A DNA stretch of 42,327 bases from Chlamydomonas sphaeroides (Eukaryota; Chlorophyta; Chlorophyceae; Chlamydomonadales; Chlamydomonadaceae). Where the stretch lies: contig BDDC01000636.1 of NCBI GenBank assembly GCA_001662425.1, forward strand, positions 1 through 42,327. The letters run 5' to 3'. Of the stretch, positions 32,752 to 42,327 are shown piece after piece. The translations under genes and the position numbers were made by a program. The notes under the pieces were generated by a model. That model was not told where the DNA came from and searched no databases. It saw nothing but the letters and a program-made list of their open reading frames with translations. The stretch's first letter is position 1, and every line of letters begins with the position of its first letter.

Positions 32752-33903
32752 ATGCCGCAACGACAGCAGTCCGCGCAGCTGCCAGACGAACTCGCCCTGC
32801 ACATACTCAGCCGGATGCCCCACACTGAGCGCTCTTGTACCGCTCCGCTGGTCTAATAGTCCGCGAGCGCATTCTTCACCGCGCGCGACGTCCGCCTATC
32901 AGCGGCGGTGCCCCAGCACGTCTTCGCTGCCCAGTGGAGCACTCGCGGCGCCGCCGCGCAGCACCTCAGCCTGCGCCACCGGCGCGCGCTCATTTCCAAG
33001 ACCGGCGCCTCGGGCGACACCCCCAACCTGGGGATCGCCGTCGACGCCGCCGGCATCCAGCGCAGCTTTACAAGAGACTTGATGGACGAGACCGCGGCCG
33101 CCGGCCACCTCAACACCTTAGTGTGGCTGCACGAGCGCGGCTGTTTGTCAACCCGTGACTGTAACAGGCGGTGCAAGAGGTAATCCTCGGATGCAAGGAG
33201 CATCCGCGGTGTGGTGGTAGTGCTGCCACAGTGACTCGGTGGCTGCTGCTGCTGCTGCTGGCGGAGAGCACAAGCCCGTGCGCGAGTGTCTCCTCAAGGT
33301 GAACTGCTGTGGCACATGTCTGCAATCTACGCGGCCGCAGCAGCGGGGCACCGGGGGGGGGCCGTCAAGTGGCTGAAGCAGAAGTTGGTGCCCGGCTTGC
33401 AGCACGGGGCGTGGCTCTACACGGGGCACGCACTGGCGGCGCGCGCAGCGGGCGCCGACGCCCTGTCCCTGCACGCCGCCCGCGACGGCCTCACCGTGAA
33501 ACAACGGCAAGAGGGGGTGCCGTGGGAGCGCCTCCTCGACGCAGCCGCCGGCAGCGCCACGCCCGACTGGGCCTACAAGGTGCGACCGGGGGGCGGGGCA
33601 GCGGGACCGGTTGCCTTCAGTCCAATCGCCTTGAGCTAGAAGCCCCTGCCTTGAGCTGGCGCGCGCTGCTGGTGCTGCGACTACACCTGATGTCACTTTC
33701 AGCCCGACCCACATGCCATTGCCTGCTGACCTGCCCTCCAGTCCCTCGCCTGCATCCTCGCCCCACTGAGGCTGCCCCCGACCCACATGCCCTCGCCATT
33801 CTCCTCGCGCCCATCGGTGGGGCAGCAGGCCGGCAGCCCGTACGTTCAGCACGAACCCTGCGCTCTACCCCTTAGCCTCGTGCCTGCCCAGCCCCGCGGC
33901 CGA

Positions 33904-33935
33904 CTTGCCGGCCGGCCGGCCGGCCGGCCGGCAAG
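33904..33935. repeat. Perfect 32-bp palindrome (GGCC core)
   Basis: CTTG, then six CCGG-type units, then CAAG, self-complementary across the whole 32 bp with its centre between 33919 and 33920. It lies in a probable intron or decayed part of the F-box/ankyrin locus. It could form a cruciform or a strong RNA hairpin. Confidence 0.9.
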
Positions 33936-33944
33936 CCCGTGCGG

Positions 33945-34085
33945 TGGGTGGGTACCAGCCACGCCCAAGCCGTAATTTTCAAAGTACCCAGCCGGGTACT
34001 ACGGCCAGGGGGCAATACCGCCACCGTACCCAACCTCCAAAGCAGAATTATTTTTATAGTACCCAGGGGGGCACTAGTACCCAAT
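33945..34085. repeat. GTACCCA motif cluster
   Basis: GGGTACC/GTACCCA/GGGTACT occurs six times in about 140 bp, with an AT-rich patch (AATTATTTTTATAG, 34046-34059) that is rare in this window. No reading frame conservation is evident. It may be a degenerate inserted repeat. Confidence 0.5.
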
Positions 34086-35445
34086 TTCAGAAACCCTGGG
34101 CTGCGCCCTGCGCCACGCCGGCCGTACCGCCTGGGCTCCGAGGCGCCCCCACCGGATTCTTCCAAGCCTGGCCGTGACCTCCTGCCGCCTGTGCGTCAGC
34201 TGCGTGCCCGCTTCGGCATCGCCCCCGAGCCCGGCGTCGCCCTGCTGCTGGTCTGCCGCGAGGGCGACACGGCGGCCGTGGAGGCGGCGCTGGCGCTGCC
34301 GTCAGAGGCCGGGCTGGACAGGTGAGGCCGTCGCGAGGAGTGGATCGGCGCGCCGTTGTGGGTGCGCGAGCTGCGGGCATGTGGGTCGGTGGATGGCGCG
34401 CGCTGCGTGCGCTGCGCGTGGCCTCTCGCCACGCCGTCCCGCCGCTGCCTACGCCCCCGCCCCGCGCTCCCGCAGGTGCAAGGCCGCGCCCTGCTGGCTC
34501 GCGGCCGTCGAGCGCAGCCACCTAGCGGTGCTGGCGGGCGCTGCAGGGCCGGCTCCGTCGCGCTGCCAGCACACGACCACGGCGTCGCCGCCGCCGGCGT
34601 CCTGCACGTCGTCGACAGCGCTCGCTGCGCCTGCGTTTCCGCCTGGCTGCTCGACGCCCTCGTCGCCGACTTGCTACGGACCCACGCCGGCGGCGGAGGT
34701 GGCCAGGCAGGCCACGGCGGCGACGACGCCAGCTGGGCGCTCCATCGGTTTGCGCAGTCAGTTGCGGGGCTGGGCCGTCTGCCGCTGCTGCGGCGCCTGG
34801 CGGCCCTCGCGCGCCGCAGCCTCGGCCGCAGCTGGACGGATTGGCTGGCTAGCAGCGCGGACGCGGCCCAGGACGACGTCACCCGGGGTGACACGGGGTA
34901 ACATGTGGGTGACATGTGGGTGGCCCATGTGGTGGCGGTGGGCCACGCGGAGAGCCTGCGGTGGCTGGCGGGCCAGGGCGTGCAAGGGGTGCACCTGCCG
35001 GTGGGTGCGCATCTCGGAGTGCTAGGCCTGATTGGCCCGCTGGATGCAGCTCAGCGGGGGCCACCGCACGCTTGCCATGCTGAGCCACGAAGATCCCGAT
35101 CACTGCATCCCCGCTGGATGCGACAGGCCTTCGCTGGCCCACATCTGTGCTGCTGCGCGCCTCCACCTCGCTGCCCCTTCCCCCCCACAGCCGCGCCTGC
35201 TGTCCAAGGCCGCGGACCTCGGCGACATCGCCACGGCGCGGCCGCTGCTGCTGCTGAGCGGCTGCGCGCGGCTGCCTCTGGCCGAGCTGCGGTGGCCGCG
35301 GCAAGAGAGCGCGGAAGGCGGGTACTGCGTTGAAGACGACGAGCAGGGTTTCGAGCAGCAGTTGGCCGTACTGCGCGCCGCGTGGTGTGCAGTGCGTGCG
35401 TCGCACGTGGCGACGGTGAACGCCGAGGCGTGCGCGGCGGCTTAG

Positions 35446-35874
35446 GCGATCAAATCGGCGAAAGCAGGCTCCGCAGCAAGCTCGGGCGACGAGGCCAATG
35501 CGGAGGGATCAGCGTTGGTCGAGGACTGAGGGGAAGGGCAGCGGGACGAGGACGTCGGTTTCGCCGACAGGATGTAGGTGTCGGGGAGGTGATGGGTGGC
35601 AGCGCGCGTAAGGGGCAATGGCGTCGGTGTTCGCATGCGTGCACCGCCACGCGCGAGGCCCTCCTGGCGGCATGCGTCATGCGTGGCGGCCAGGGGAAGC
35701 TTCGTAATTATCTCCTGGCACCGGCAGACAAGACATGGGCGATGATCTAGCATAACAGTGCGCGCTTGTGCATGTTGCGTGTTTGGTAGGGGAAGGGGAG
35801 GGGAGGGGTTTCGGCACACGCACTGCCGGTAGAGGACTGCGTACCGATGGACTCAACACGCCTTGCTGTTACAT
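35446..35874. promoter_or_regulatory. Intergenic region before the exonuclease gene
   Basis: 429 bp with no supported gene; presumed promoter/5' UTR of the exonuclease gene. A purine tract GGGGAAGGGGAGGGGAGGGG lies at about 35790-35809. Confidence 0.35.
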
Positions 35875-38800
35875 ATGCAGCGCAGCGTGCTCAATATAAC
35901 TCCCAGTATGTCGCAAGGGAGTCCGCCCCCAGTGCGCAATGCATTTGCTGTTCTCATGAGCAGCGACGCGCGACGCGCCAGCGCCACGCCGCCAAGCAAG
36001 GGCAAGCAACGCAGTGGAAAGTCGCCGGGCTCTGGCAGCAAGGCGCTGGTGCCGCCACGCCCGGTTGCCCCATCGCGGCTGGCGGATGCACCCGCATCCT
36101 CGCTCGCGAGCACGTCGGTCGCGACAGCCGTACAACAAGGACCGTGTGAGGCACGCGAGGCGGCCGGCACGAGGACCGACGCCGCTTCCGCTCAGCCCCG
36201 GCCCGGGTCGGCCGCGGTCGCCAACGTTGCCGCTACGCCGCTGGCCTCGGCAGCCTCAGCCTCAGCCCCACATGGTACTCACGAGCGCCTGGCACCAGCA
36301 CCAGCCAGCACCCCATACGATGGCGCCGACGAGGATGCAGGCGAGCCCAGCACCTCTGGCCGCGGTCACGACGCTGACGGCGCCGCCACCGATGGGCCGC
36401 CGGCCAAGCGGCAGCGGCTTCCGGCGCCCTTCCAGGCTCCCACCGCGCGCACCTTCTCCCGCCAGGTACAGCCGGGCGGGTTCCAGTGCCATGCGCCCAG
36501 ACCGCTGCCGGGTGCCCTCCGCCGCACTGTGTGCCGCCCGTGCTTGCAAGGCTTGCAAGGCACACCTCCCCGTGCTCCCTAGGAGCGAGCGCCCGCCGGC
36601 GGTCCTCCACGCCGCACACAGCCTCGGCACCTCTTGTGTCCGCGCTCCGGCAGGCCCTTGCGGTGCAGCAGGCCCTTGCTGTCCGCACCTCGTCGTGTGC
36701 CGTTGCCCCCACCTCCTATGACGGGGCTTGACCCAGCGCGCTCACCATCCCTACACCGCACACTCCTCCCTCCCTCCCGCCCTCCCACCCTCGCCCCAAC
36801 CCGCGGCGGCAGGTGCACGACCTGCTCCTGGTGCTGGACCTGGAGGCCACCTGCACCAAGGCAAGGCGCGGCAGCCGTTGCACGGTGGCCTGCGCGTGCT
36901 GCGTCGTGGTGTGCGCAGTCGGTGTGCAGCGCGGTGTCGTGGTGCCGGGTAGAACGCGGACGCATGGCATGGGCCAGCGCGAACGGCAAGGCCGGGGGCG
37001 GAGGGCGTTGCTGTCCAGCCACCGTCTGCGCGACCCCCTGGCGAGCAGCCCGCTGACGCCCGGCTGCCTCCCGTACCTCGCAGCGGCGGGACCTTTTTCC
37101 CATCGAGATCATCGAGGTGTGGGCGGGGGACTGCGCTACGGCACGGCGCGTGCGGCCGTGGGGCCTAGGCCTGGCGCCGGCGGTTGCCGTGTCCACGTGG
37201 TCCGCTGGCTGGGTCACGGGATGGCTCATGGGCCGTTGGGCCCAGTCCGTCCGCAGCCGGCCGGCCCCTGACCCGCGCTACCTGCCCCACGGGGCAAGGG
37301 GAACCCGTTGGCGCCGGCAGCCCAGCCCAGCCCTGCCCAGCCCAGTGCCGCGGCGGCGCTGTAGCAGACAGCCTTTGGCGGCGCGGCCGCGGCTAGCCGG
37401 GGCTTGGCGACCCCGCTTCGCCATCATTGCCGCCTCATTGCTGCTGGCGCCAGCGGCCCCCACCACATCACCTCCCCCATGCCATGCCACTCACGCCCCG
37501 CCCGCTGCCCGGCCGCTCCCTGCCGCTCCCGCTCCGGCCCAGGTCTCTGCCGTGCTGCTTGACGCCCACAGCCAGCGGCCTCTGGGCGAGTTCCAGAGCT
37601 ACGTACGGCCCACGGAGCACCCGCGGCTGGACCCCTTTTGCACCGAGCTCACCGGCATCACGCAGGAGCAGGTGCAGGGGGCGGGTGGTGGGGAATGTTG
37701 GCAAGTTGATGTGTTGCCGTGTGGATAGCAGACCGCAGAGCGCAGTTGCAAGAACGCTGGCGAAGGCGAGCGACTTGGTGGGGCTGCTGGTCGAAAGCAA
37801 GCGGGGGCCGGCGGTCGCGGCCGGACCGGACCCGGGCTGGGCCGCTGCGGGTGGCGGCCGTAGGCGGGGGCCGGCAGGTGGGCCGGACCGGACCGGCGTT
37901 CGGGGTCTGCTAGCTGGCGGGGCCATAGGTGGAGCCACAGGCAGTGGGCGTGTGCGTGACGCCGGGCGTTCCCACCTCCGATGCCCGGCCCTGGCCCCGC
38001 CGCCGCCCCGTCCCTCGGTCCCTGGCCAGGTGGATGGGTCGCCGCTGCTGGCGGACGTACTGCCGCGCTTCCGGCAGTGGCTGGAGGGCCTGGGCGCTCT
38101 GGAGGAGGGCCGCTCGCTGCTGCCCGTCACCTGGACAGACTGGGACCTCAAGGTGGCGATGGGTGCGGGCGGGATGGGTGCGGGGAGTAGCCGGGGGGAG
38201 AGCGCCGCCGGGAGGGAGGCGTGGGGCCGCCTGCTGGCGTGGTTGGGCTCCGGGGGCCCCAGCCAGCAACCGCAGCATGGCAGCTGCTTGTGGCCCCCAG
38301 CGGCGGCGGCCGGACACGTTGGGACGGGCCGGAACCAAGCATCGAGTCGTGACCGGGCCTGCCCTCGCCCGCCCGCCCGCTTGACGCCCCGCCCCCAAGA
38401 TCTGCATGGAGACCGAGTGCGAGTGGCGCAAGCTGCCGCGGCCGCCCTACCTGCGCCGATGGTGGGCGGGCGGGCGCGGGTAGCCCAGGGCCAGGGGGCC
38501 AGGGGATGAGGGACTCCATCCGTCCCTGGGCTGGGCAACGGGTCCGGCGCCAGGCCACGACGCGGGGCGGTGGCCGAGCTGACGGGGGAGGCCGGAGCCG
38601 GAGCCCGGGGCTGGGTGGCCGAGGCTACTGGGCGCCCACAGTGGTGAAAGGCGGGCGAGGTCGCGGCTGCTGCGGGGAGGCTGGGGCCGAGTGGCGCTGT
38701 GGGCCCCGGCTAGCTCCAACGGCTGCCCAAGTCACCCGAGGCCACATGGAGGGGGCAGGGGTCGTTCGGCCGGCGCCGGTGCGGGGCAGCCGGGGCCGGG

Positions 38801-40118
38801 GGCTGGCGGCCGTGCGTGGGCGGGCAGGCGGCTGGGATGCCGCGTGCAAATAGGTGGAGGCGCGCATGATGTGAACACAACAATCACCGGCCCTCGCCCC
38901 AGGTGTAACCAGCTCGCGCAATCCCGCACTGCCCTCAACCCCAGCATGCATCCATCCCTCCCTCCCCCAGGTGCAACCTCAAGGGGGTGTACACCAAACG
39001 CTACCGGCGCACCGCCAAGTTGCAGAAATGCGTCGAGGGCCTGGGTGAGCAACAGCCGCGCGGCGCATTACGCATGGCGGCACAGCAACGGAGACTGCCC
39101 CATGTAGCTAGCCTGCTTCGATTCGGCCGTTGTCCGCGCTGTGAGCGCCAACCCGCCCCTGCGCTCGCCAGCTGCCTGCTGCTGCGCTCGCAAGCATGGT
39201 GCTCCGTGCGTGCTCATCACAGCCCCACACCGACACCTAGGCCCGCCCCTTGCCGCCCCGGGCGTGCCGCTCCCGCCCTCTGTGTCCCCGCCGCCCCGCA
39301 GGCCTGGTGTGGCAGGGCCGGCAGCACAGCGGGCTGGACGACGCGCGCAACACGGCCGCGCTGGCGGTGCGCATGATCCGTGACGGCTGCGTACTCACCG
39401 TCACCGATTCCCACAAGCACCCGCCGGCGCCGCAAGAGCAGGCGGAAGGCGAGGCCGCGGCGGGGCAGCAGGCCGGCGGCGCCACGCCGGGCGCCAAGGG
39501 CAGCGGCAGCGGTCTGAGGCAGGCTGTGCTGACAGTCACGTCGCCATCGGCCGCATCGCCAGCGTTGGGGTCTCAGCCGTCTGACGGGGCGGCAGTGTCT
39601 GACGGCGCCGCCGCCGCGGCGGTGGGGCCCCTGGGGATCGGCGCCGCCACGGGGCCGTCGTCGTCGTCACCGGCCGCCGCCGAGGCGCCGCTGTACGACG
39701 GTCAGGGGCGGTGGCTGGGTCGCTGTCGCTGCGGAGTGGAGGGCCACTTCCGGACCACCAAGAAGCCGGGGGCAAATCACGGAAGGTGAGGCAGGAGGTC
39801 GGGGCTGCGGGGACCTCTGTGAACTCGGGGTACAACGACTCTGGGGACATGAGGTTAGGAAAGCGACGTAACGCTGGACATCGGGGAGCATTCTAGCCGC
39901 CGCCCTGTGTCGCCTGAAATGAATTGGCTTCACTGCGAGTCATGTACCTCGTGCCCCATCGCAGGCAGTTCTACAGCTGCGGCCGATGGACCATTTCGGA
40001 CCGCAGCCGGCAGTGCGACTTCTTTGCCTGGGCCGACGCCCTCCAGCTGGCGCCGGGCGTTGGACAGCAAGGCGCGGCGGGGGCGGCAGGGGGCGGCAAG
40101 ACACGGCGAAGCGGCTGA
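35875..40118 (+). CDS. ERI-type DEDDh 3'-5' exoribonuclease with C-terminal GRF zinc finger
   Basis: Exons 35875-36465, 36813-36860, 37084-37116, 37543-37671, 38030-38152, 38400-38461, 38971-39044, 39302-39785 and 39965-40118; 565 aa. Phases join throughout. Intron 2 uses a GC donor (AAG|GCAAGG). The nuclease core reads LVLDLEATCTK (D206, E208), RRDLFPIEIIEVSAVLLDA, FQSYVRPTEHPRLDPFCTEL, TGITQEQ, TWTDWDLK (D306) and GRQHSGLDDARNTA (H362, D367), the full DEDDh set. CRCGVEGHFRTTKKPG...GRQFYSCG...CDFFAWAD (495-538) is a GRF zinc finger, as in ERI2-like enzymes. Residues 1-197 are disordered and hold a NAFAVLMSS motif and PAKRQRLP, a possible nuclear signal. The family trims 3' ends of small RNAs, histone mRNA or 5.8S rRNA; which applies here is unknown. 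ATG 35908 is an alternative start. Confidence 0.88.
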
Positions 40119-40214
40119 CGCAGCGGTGGCTGCATGACGCTGGTGTACAGTAGTGCCACACAGGAGGTGTCGGCTCGTGCCGGCCATCGGCGCGAGGCTG
40201 GGCCTTCTTTAGCA

Positions 40215-40219
40215 TGTAA
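40215..40219 (+). terminator. TGTAA poly(A) signal of the exonuclease gene
   Basis: TGTAA lies 97 nt after the stop codon, the best-placed example in the window of the chlorophyte poly(A) signal. Confidence 0.65.
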
Positions 40220-40817
40220 CCCCGGTTTACCCCGGTTACCCCGCCGGTTGGTCACACATCAAGCATCAGGAAAACAAGGACTTGCACACCCGCCAGCTGG
40301 CGCTTCTTACTTAGGGACTGTACTGGCCGCGCCAGCCCGCGGCTCTGCAACCGGCGAGCAGGTTAGCAAGCGGGCAGCACCCTGCGTGCGTTACGAAGCG
40401 ACCGTCCGAGGCTGCGTGCAGCACTTCCAAGGCACATCGCGTGAGGCGCCAAGACACCACACCGTACCAATCACCCCATGACGCATGCAACGTATGGCCG
40501 CTGACAGCAAGGCCCACTGGACAGGACCGGATAGGGCCAGACGGGGCCAGACGGGGCCAGACGAGCGGCTTTGGATTCGTGCCGGCCCTTGCCGGCCCAT
40601 CAGTGCGTGCGCCGTGACTGCACTGGAGCTTGCACGAATTCCAGCTTGAGTGGAAGGAAACACTTGCTACACAGGCAATATGCTTTACACACCTTGGAGT
40701 TTGCGAACTCGTTGTTACAGCTGCACAGCATGGTCAGACACGAATTCCCGCCGCATCCTCGCGCTGCCTCGCGGCTTCCCCACCCAGAATTGTCTATGTA
40801 AACCGCAAGGCTAAAGA
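40220..40817. promoter_or_regulatory. Intergenic region before the borate transporter
   Basis: No gene supported. It contains GGTTTACCCCGGTTACCCCG (40222-40241), a three-unit GGGGCCAGAC tandem repeat (40533-40562), and a relatively AT-richer stretch from 40660 that is the presumed promoter. Confidence 0.4.
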
Positions 40818-42327
40818 ATGAGTCGCTGGACAAGGCCCGGCGTGGACATTGTCGCCGACTGCAAGGGCCGGCTTGCGGTCTATTGCGACGACTGGCGCGA
40901 CGGATGGCGCGCTGGAACTCGGTGGGCTGCATGAAGAGGCGCCTGCCGCAGCATATCGTTGGTCGCCAACAGGCGTTGCGCCCAGGGGCCATCCTTGGTT
41001 CACCAAATCCCCTGGCACCCATGCAACCCCCCGTGCGCCTCCCCGCAGCATCCTCGCGCCCTCCACCTTCATATTCCTGGCCTCGTTGCTGCCCGCGCTG
41101 GCCTTCGGGCTGCAGCTCGACACAGACACAGGTGCGCACAGGGCCGGCGGCCGCCAACCGCGCGACCCGCGCAACCCGCGCCAAGGCCCCTCGCCAGCCG
41201 CCTCCCCGGCTCGCCAGCTAGCCCACCACCCGCGCCTTGTCCCGATGCCACTGATGCGATCCACCAACCCCTTCCCTCACGCCCATATCCTCCTCCAGCC
41301 GGGCAGCTGGGCGTTGTGCAGGTACTGGCGGCCACCGCCATCAGCGGCGTGGTGCAGGTGACTTGAGCCGCACGAGCGGCTGGCTGCTGCTGTCGGGAGC
41401 GATAGGACGGCGCCATAGCGCGCGGGACGGCGCAGCCCTGGGGCCCTGGCGGCCGGGGGAGGGGCCGTGGCGCGTGGCACGCCGCGGCCCGTGAACCCGT
41501 GCGGCCGTGAGATGCCGCGACACGCTGACCCGGGTTGCCCCTCCTAAGGCAATGCATTGTCGCGCCGGCCCTCGCGGCCGGCCGTTTGACCGCCTGCTGC
41601 AGGCGGCGGGGCAGGCGGCACGGCCCCGGGCGCTCCGCTGCAAAACCGCACAGCGCCTCGGGCCCTCCTGCCGTCCCCCCCCCCCCATGCGCAGTCGCTG
41701 GTGGGCGGCCAGCCGCTGCTCATCATCGGGGTGGCCGAGCCCATCGTGCTCATCTACGGCTTCATGTACGCCTTTGCGGAGGGGCAGCCCGGGCTGGGCG
41801 CCGCCCGCTTCCTGCCCTGGGCGTCGTGGGTGTGCGTGTGGGCGGCGGCCATGGTGAGGAGCGGCGGACGAGCCAGGGCTCTGGGGAGTTGGGTGTTCAA
41901 GTGTTACGTAGAACAGAACTCGACACAGTTGGGTGTAGAGGTAGGGGGGTGGGGCCCACTGGGTGTCCAGTGTTAGGTGGGTGTGCGTGTGGACGGCGCT
42001 CATGGTGAAGGGGCGGCGACGGGATGGGGGCTGGGTTGGGGCAGCTGGGGGCAGCAGCGCGCAGCCAGGTGCGTTTGGGGGGCGTGTTGGGTGCAATGCC
42101 ATGCGGCGCCTCAGGGCGGCCGGCGGCGGGCCTCATGGTGAAGAGCCGGTGGGGTTGGGCGGCCGGAGGGTTGAGGGCGCGTGGCAGCGCGAGGCGCCGC
42201 GGCTCGGACAAACGGCAACAGCGCGGTAGCAAAGCATCAGCGGCGGCAGTGGCTGGCCCTGAAAGCTGTCCGGCCAACTCCCCTTCCGCCCCGCCCCGCC
42301 CCGCCCCGCCCCGCCCCGCCCCGCCCC
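40818..42327 (+). CDS. BOR-type borate transporter (SLC4/anion exchanger family), 5' part, truncated by window edge
   Basis: Visible exons 40818-40921, 41049-41131, 41299-41357 and 41695-41853, GT-AG, joining in frame to 134 aa; the gene continues past the window. The protein tracks plant BOR1 closely from its first residues: DCKGRLAVYCDDWRDGWRAG, TRILAPSTFIFLASLLPALA, FGLQL, VLAATAISGVVQSLVGGQPL, LIIGVAEPIVLIYGFMYAFA and FLPWASWVCVWAAAM. These correspond to the cytosolic N-terminus and the first three to four membrane spans of the 14-span SLC4 fold, including the conserved GGQPLLI-GVAEP segment near the substrate site. The family exports borate as an anion across the plasma membrane. Start chosen at ATG 40818 because the spacing to KGRL equals that in plant BOR1 (19 residues). 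Confidence 0.88.
41977..42012 (+). repeat. Tandem copy of the 3' end of BOR exon 4
   Basis: GTGGGTGTGCGTGTGGACGG...CTCATGGTGAAG repeats the end of exon 4 and its donor (41826-41858), 151 bp downstream. It encodes WVCVWTALM, closer to plant BOR1 than the exon's own WVCVWAAAM. TTAG directly precedes it and GTGAAG follows. CTCATGGTGAAG occurs once more at about 42132. Confidence 0.65.
42286..42327. repeat. CCGCC pentanucleotide microsatellite at right edge
   Basis: About eight CCGCC units run to the end of the window. It lies in an intron of the borate transporter and probably stopped the assembly. Confidence 0.95.

Larger units (their letters stand above)
32752..35445 (+). pseudogene. F-box/ankyrin-type protein gene, disrupted
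   Basis: Starts as MPQRQQSAQLPDELALHILS, an F-box-like beginning, then TAA TAG in frame at 32854-32859. The same frame continues with sequence typical of a large green-algal F-box/ankyrin-like family: TARDVRLSAAVPQHVFAAQW, HRRALISKTGASGDTPNLGI, then AAAGHLNTLVWLHERGC. Later pieces are in changing frames: DSVAAAAAAGGEHKPVRECL (about 33224) must shift frame to reach WHMSAIYAAAAAGHRGGAVK (about 33310); at 34480-34580 CKAAPCWLAAVERSHLAVL must shift again to reach ALPAHDHGVAAAGVLHVVDS; another break is near 34893. The last exon-like piece ends at TAG 35443-35445. Some breaks could be unusual introns or sequencing errors, but together they suggest a decayed gene. Intact relatives would be expected to act as ubiquitin-ligase receptors; that is inference. 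Confidence 0.6.

Noticed and set aside
32752..32860. Alternative genetic code (TAA/TAG read as Gln)
   Set aside because: RING, MYB and both reductase genes terminate normally at TAG, so reassignment would extend them through unrelated sequence.

Overview
The window is nuclear DNA of a green alga, most likely a chlorophycean (volvocalean or sphaeroplealean). The evidence is the strong GC bias, many short spliceosomal introns with GTGAGT/GTGCGT-type donors, long Ala/Gly/Pro/Gln low-complexity protein tails, and the chlorophyte poly(A) signal TGTAA about 100 nt after one stop codon. Family assignments come from reading conserved motifs and checking that exon phases join; no database search was run. 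Both ends of the window are G/C-only microsatellites and there is a 380-N gap, so this looks like one assembled scaffold.

Layout, left to right. (1) Minus strand, 1-2977: the N-terminal part of an M16 metallopeptidase (insulysin/nardilysin type), nine exons, running off the left edge. (2) 3361-5625: two direct copies of a roughly 430-bp leader segment. The second is the 5' leader of a RING-finger gene (5608-8436, plus, four exons). (3) 8437-11224: gene-poor, with hairpins and ATTTGAT repeats. (4) 11225-15856, plus: a seven-exon R2R3-MYB factor with a 9-residue insertion in its first repeat; the assembly gap lies in its last exon. (5) 15857-19748: gene-poor.

(6) 19749-32196: two convergent nine-exon genes for mitochondrial trans-2-enoyl-CoA reductase (MECR/Etr1, last step of mitochondrial fatty acid synthesis). 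Coding exons 2-9 have identical lengths in both. A two-exon BTB/BACK protein gene (25865-27716, minus) lies between them. The right copy has a good mitochondrial presequence; the left copy has a recognisable relic of it with no in-frame ATG. (7) 32752-35445, plus: a decayed F-box/ankyrin-type gene with tandem in-frame stops and frame breaks. (8) 35875-40118, plus: a nine-exon ERI-type DEDDh 3'-5' exonuclease with a C-terminal GRF zinc finger and one GC-AG intron. (9) 40818 to the right edge, plus: the first four exons of a BOR-type borate transporter (SLC4 family).

The genes do not form a pathway. The most interesting theme is structural: in several introns of the reductase and borate-transporter genes a piece of the neighbouring exon plus its splice site is repeated in tandem. 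One such piece (22078-22119) is a phase-symmetric, open 14-codon exon candidate. The reductase pair is a large inverted duplication whose 3' parts are nearly identical while their 5' ends have diverged. I found no evidence for a wholly new multi-gene system.
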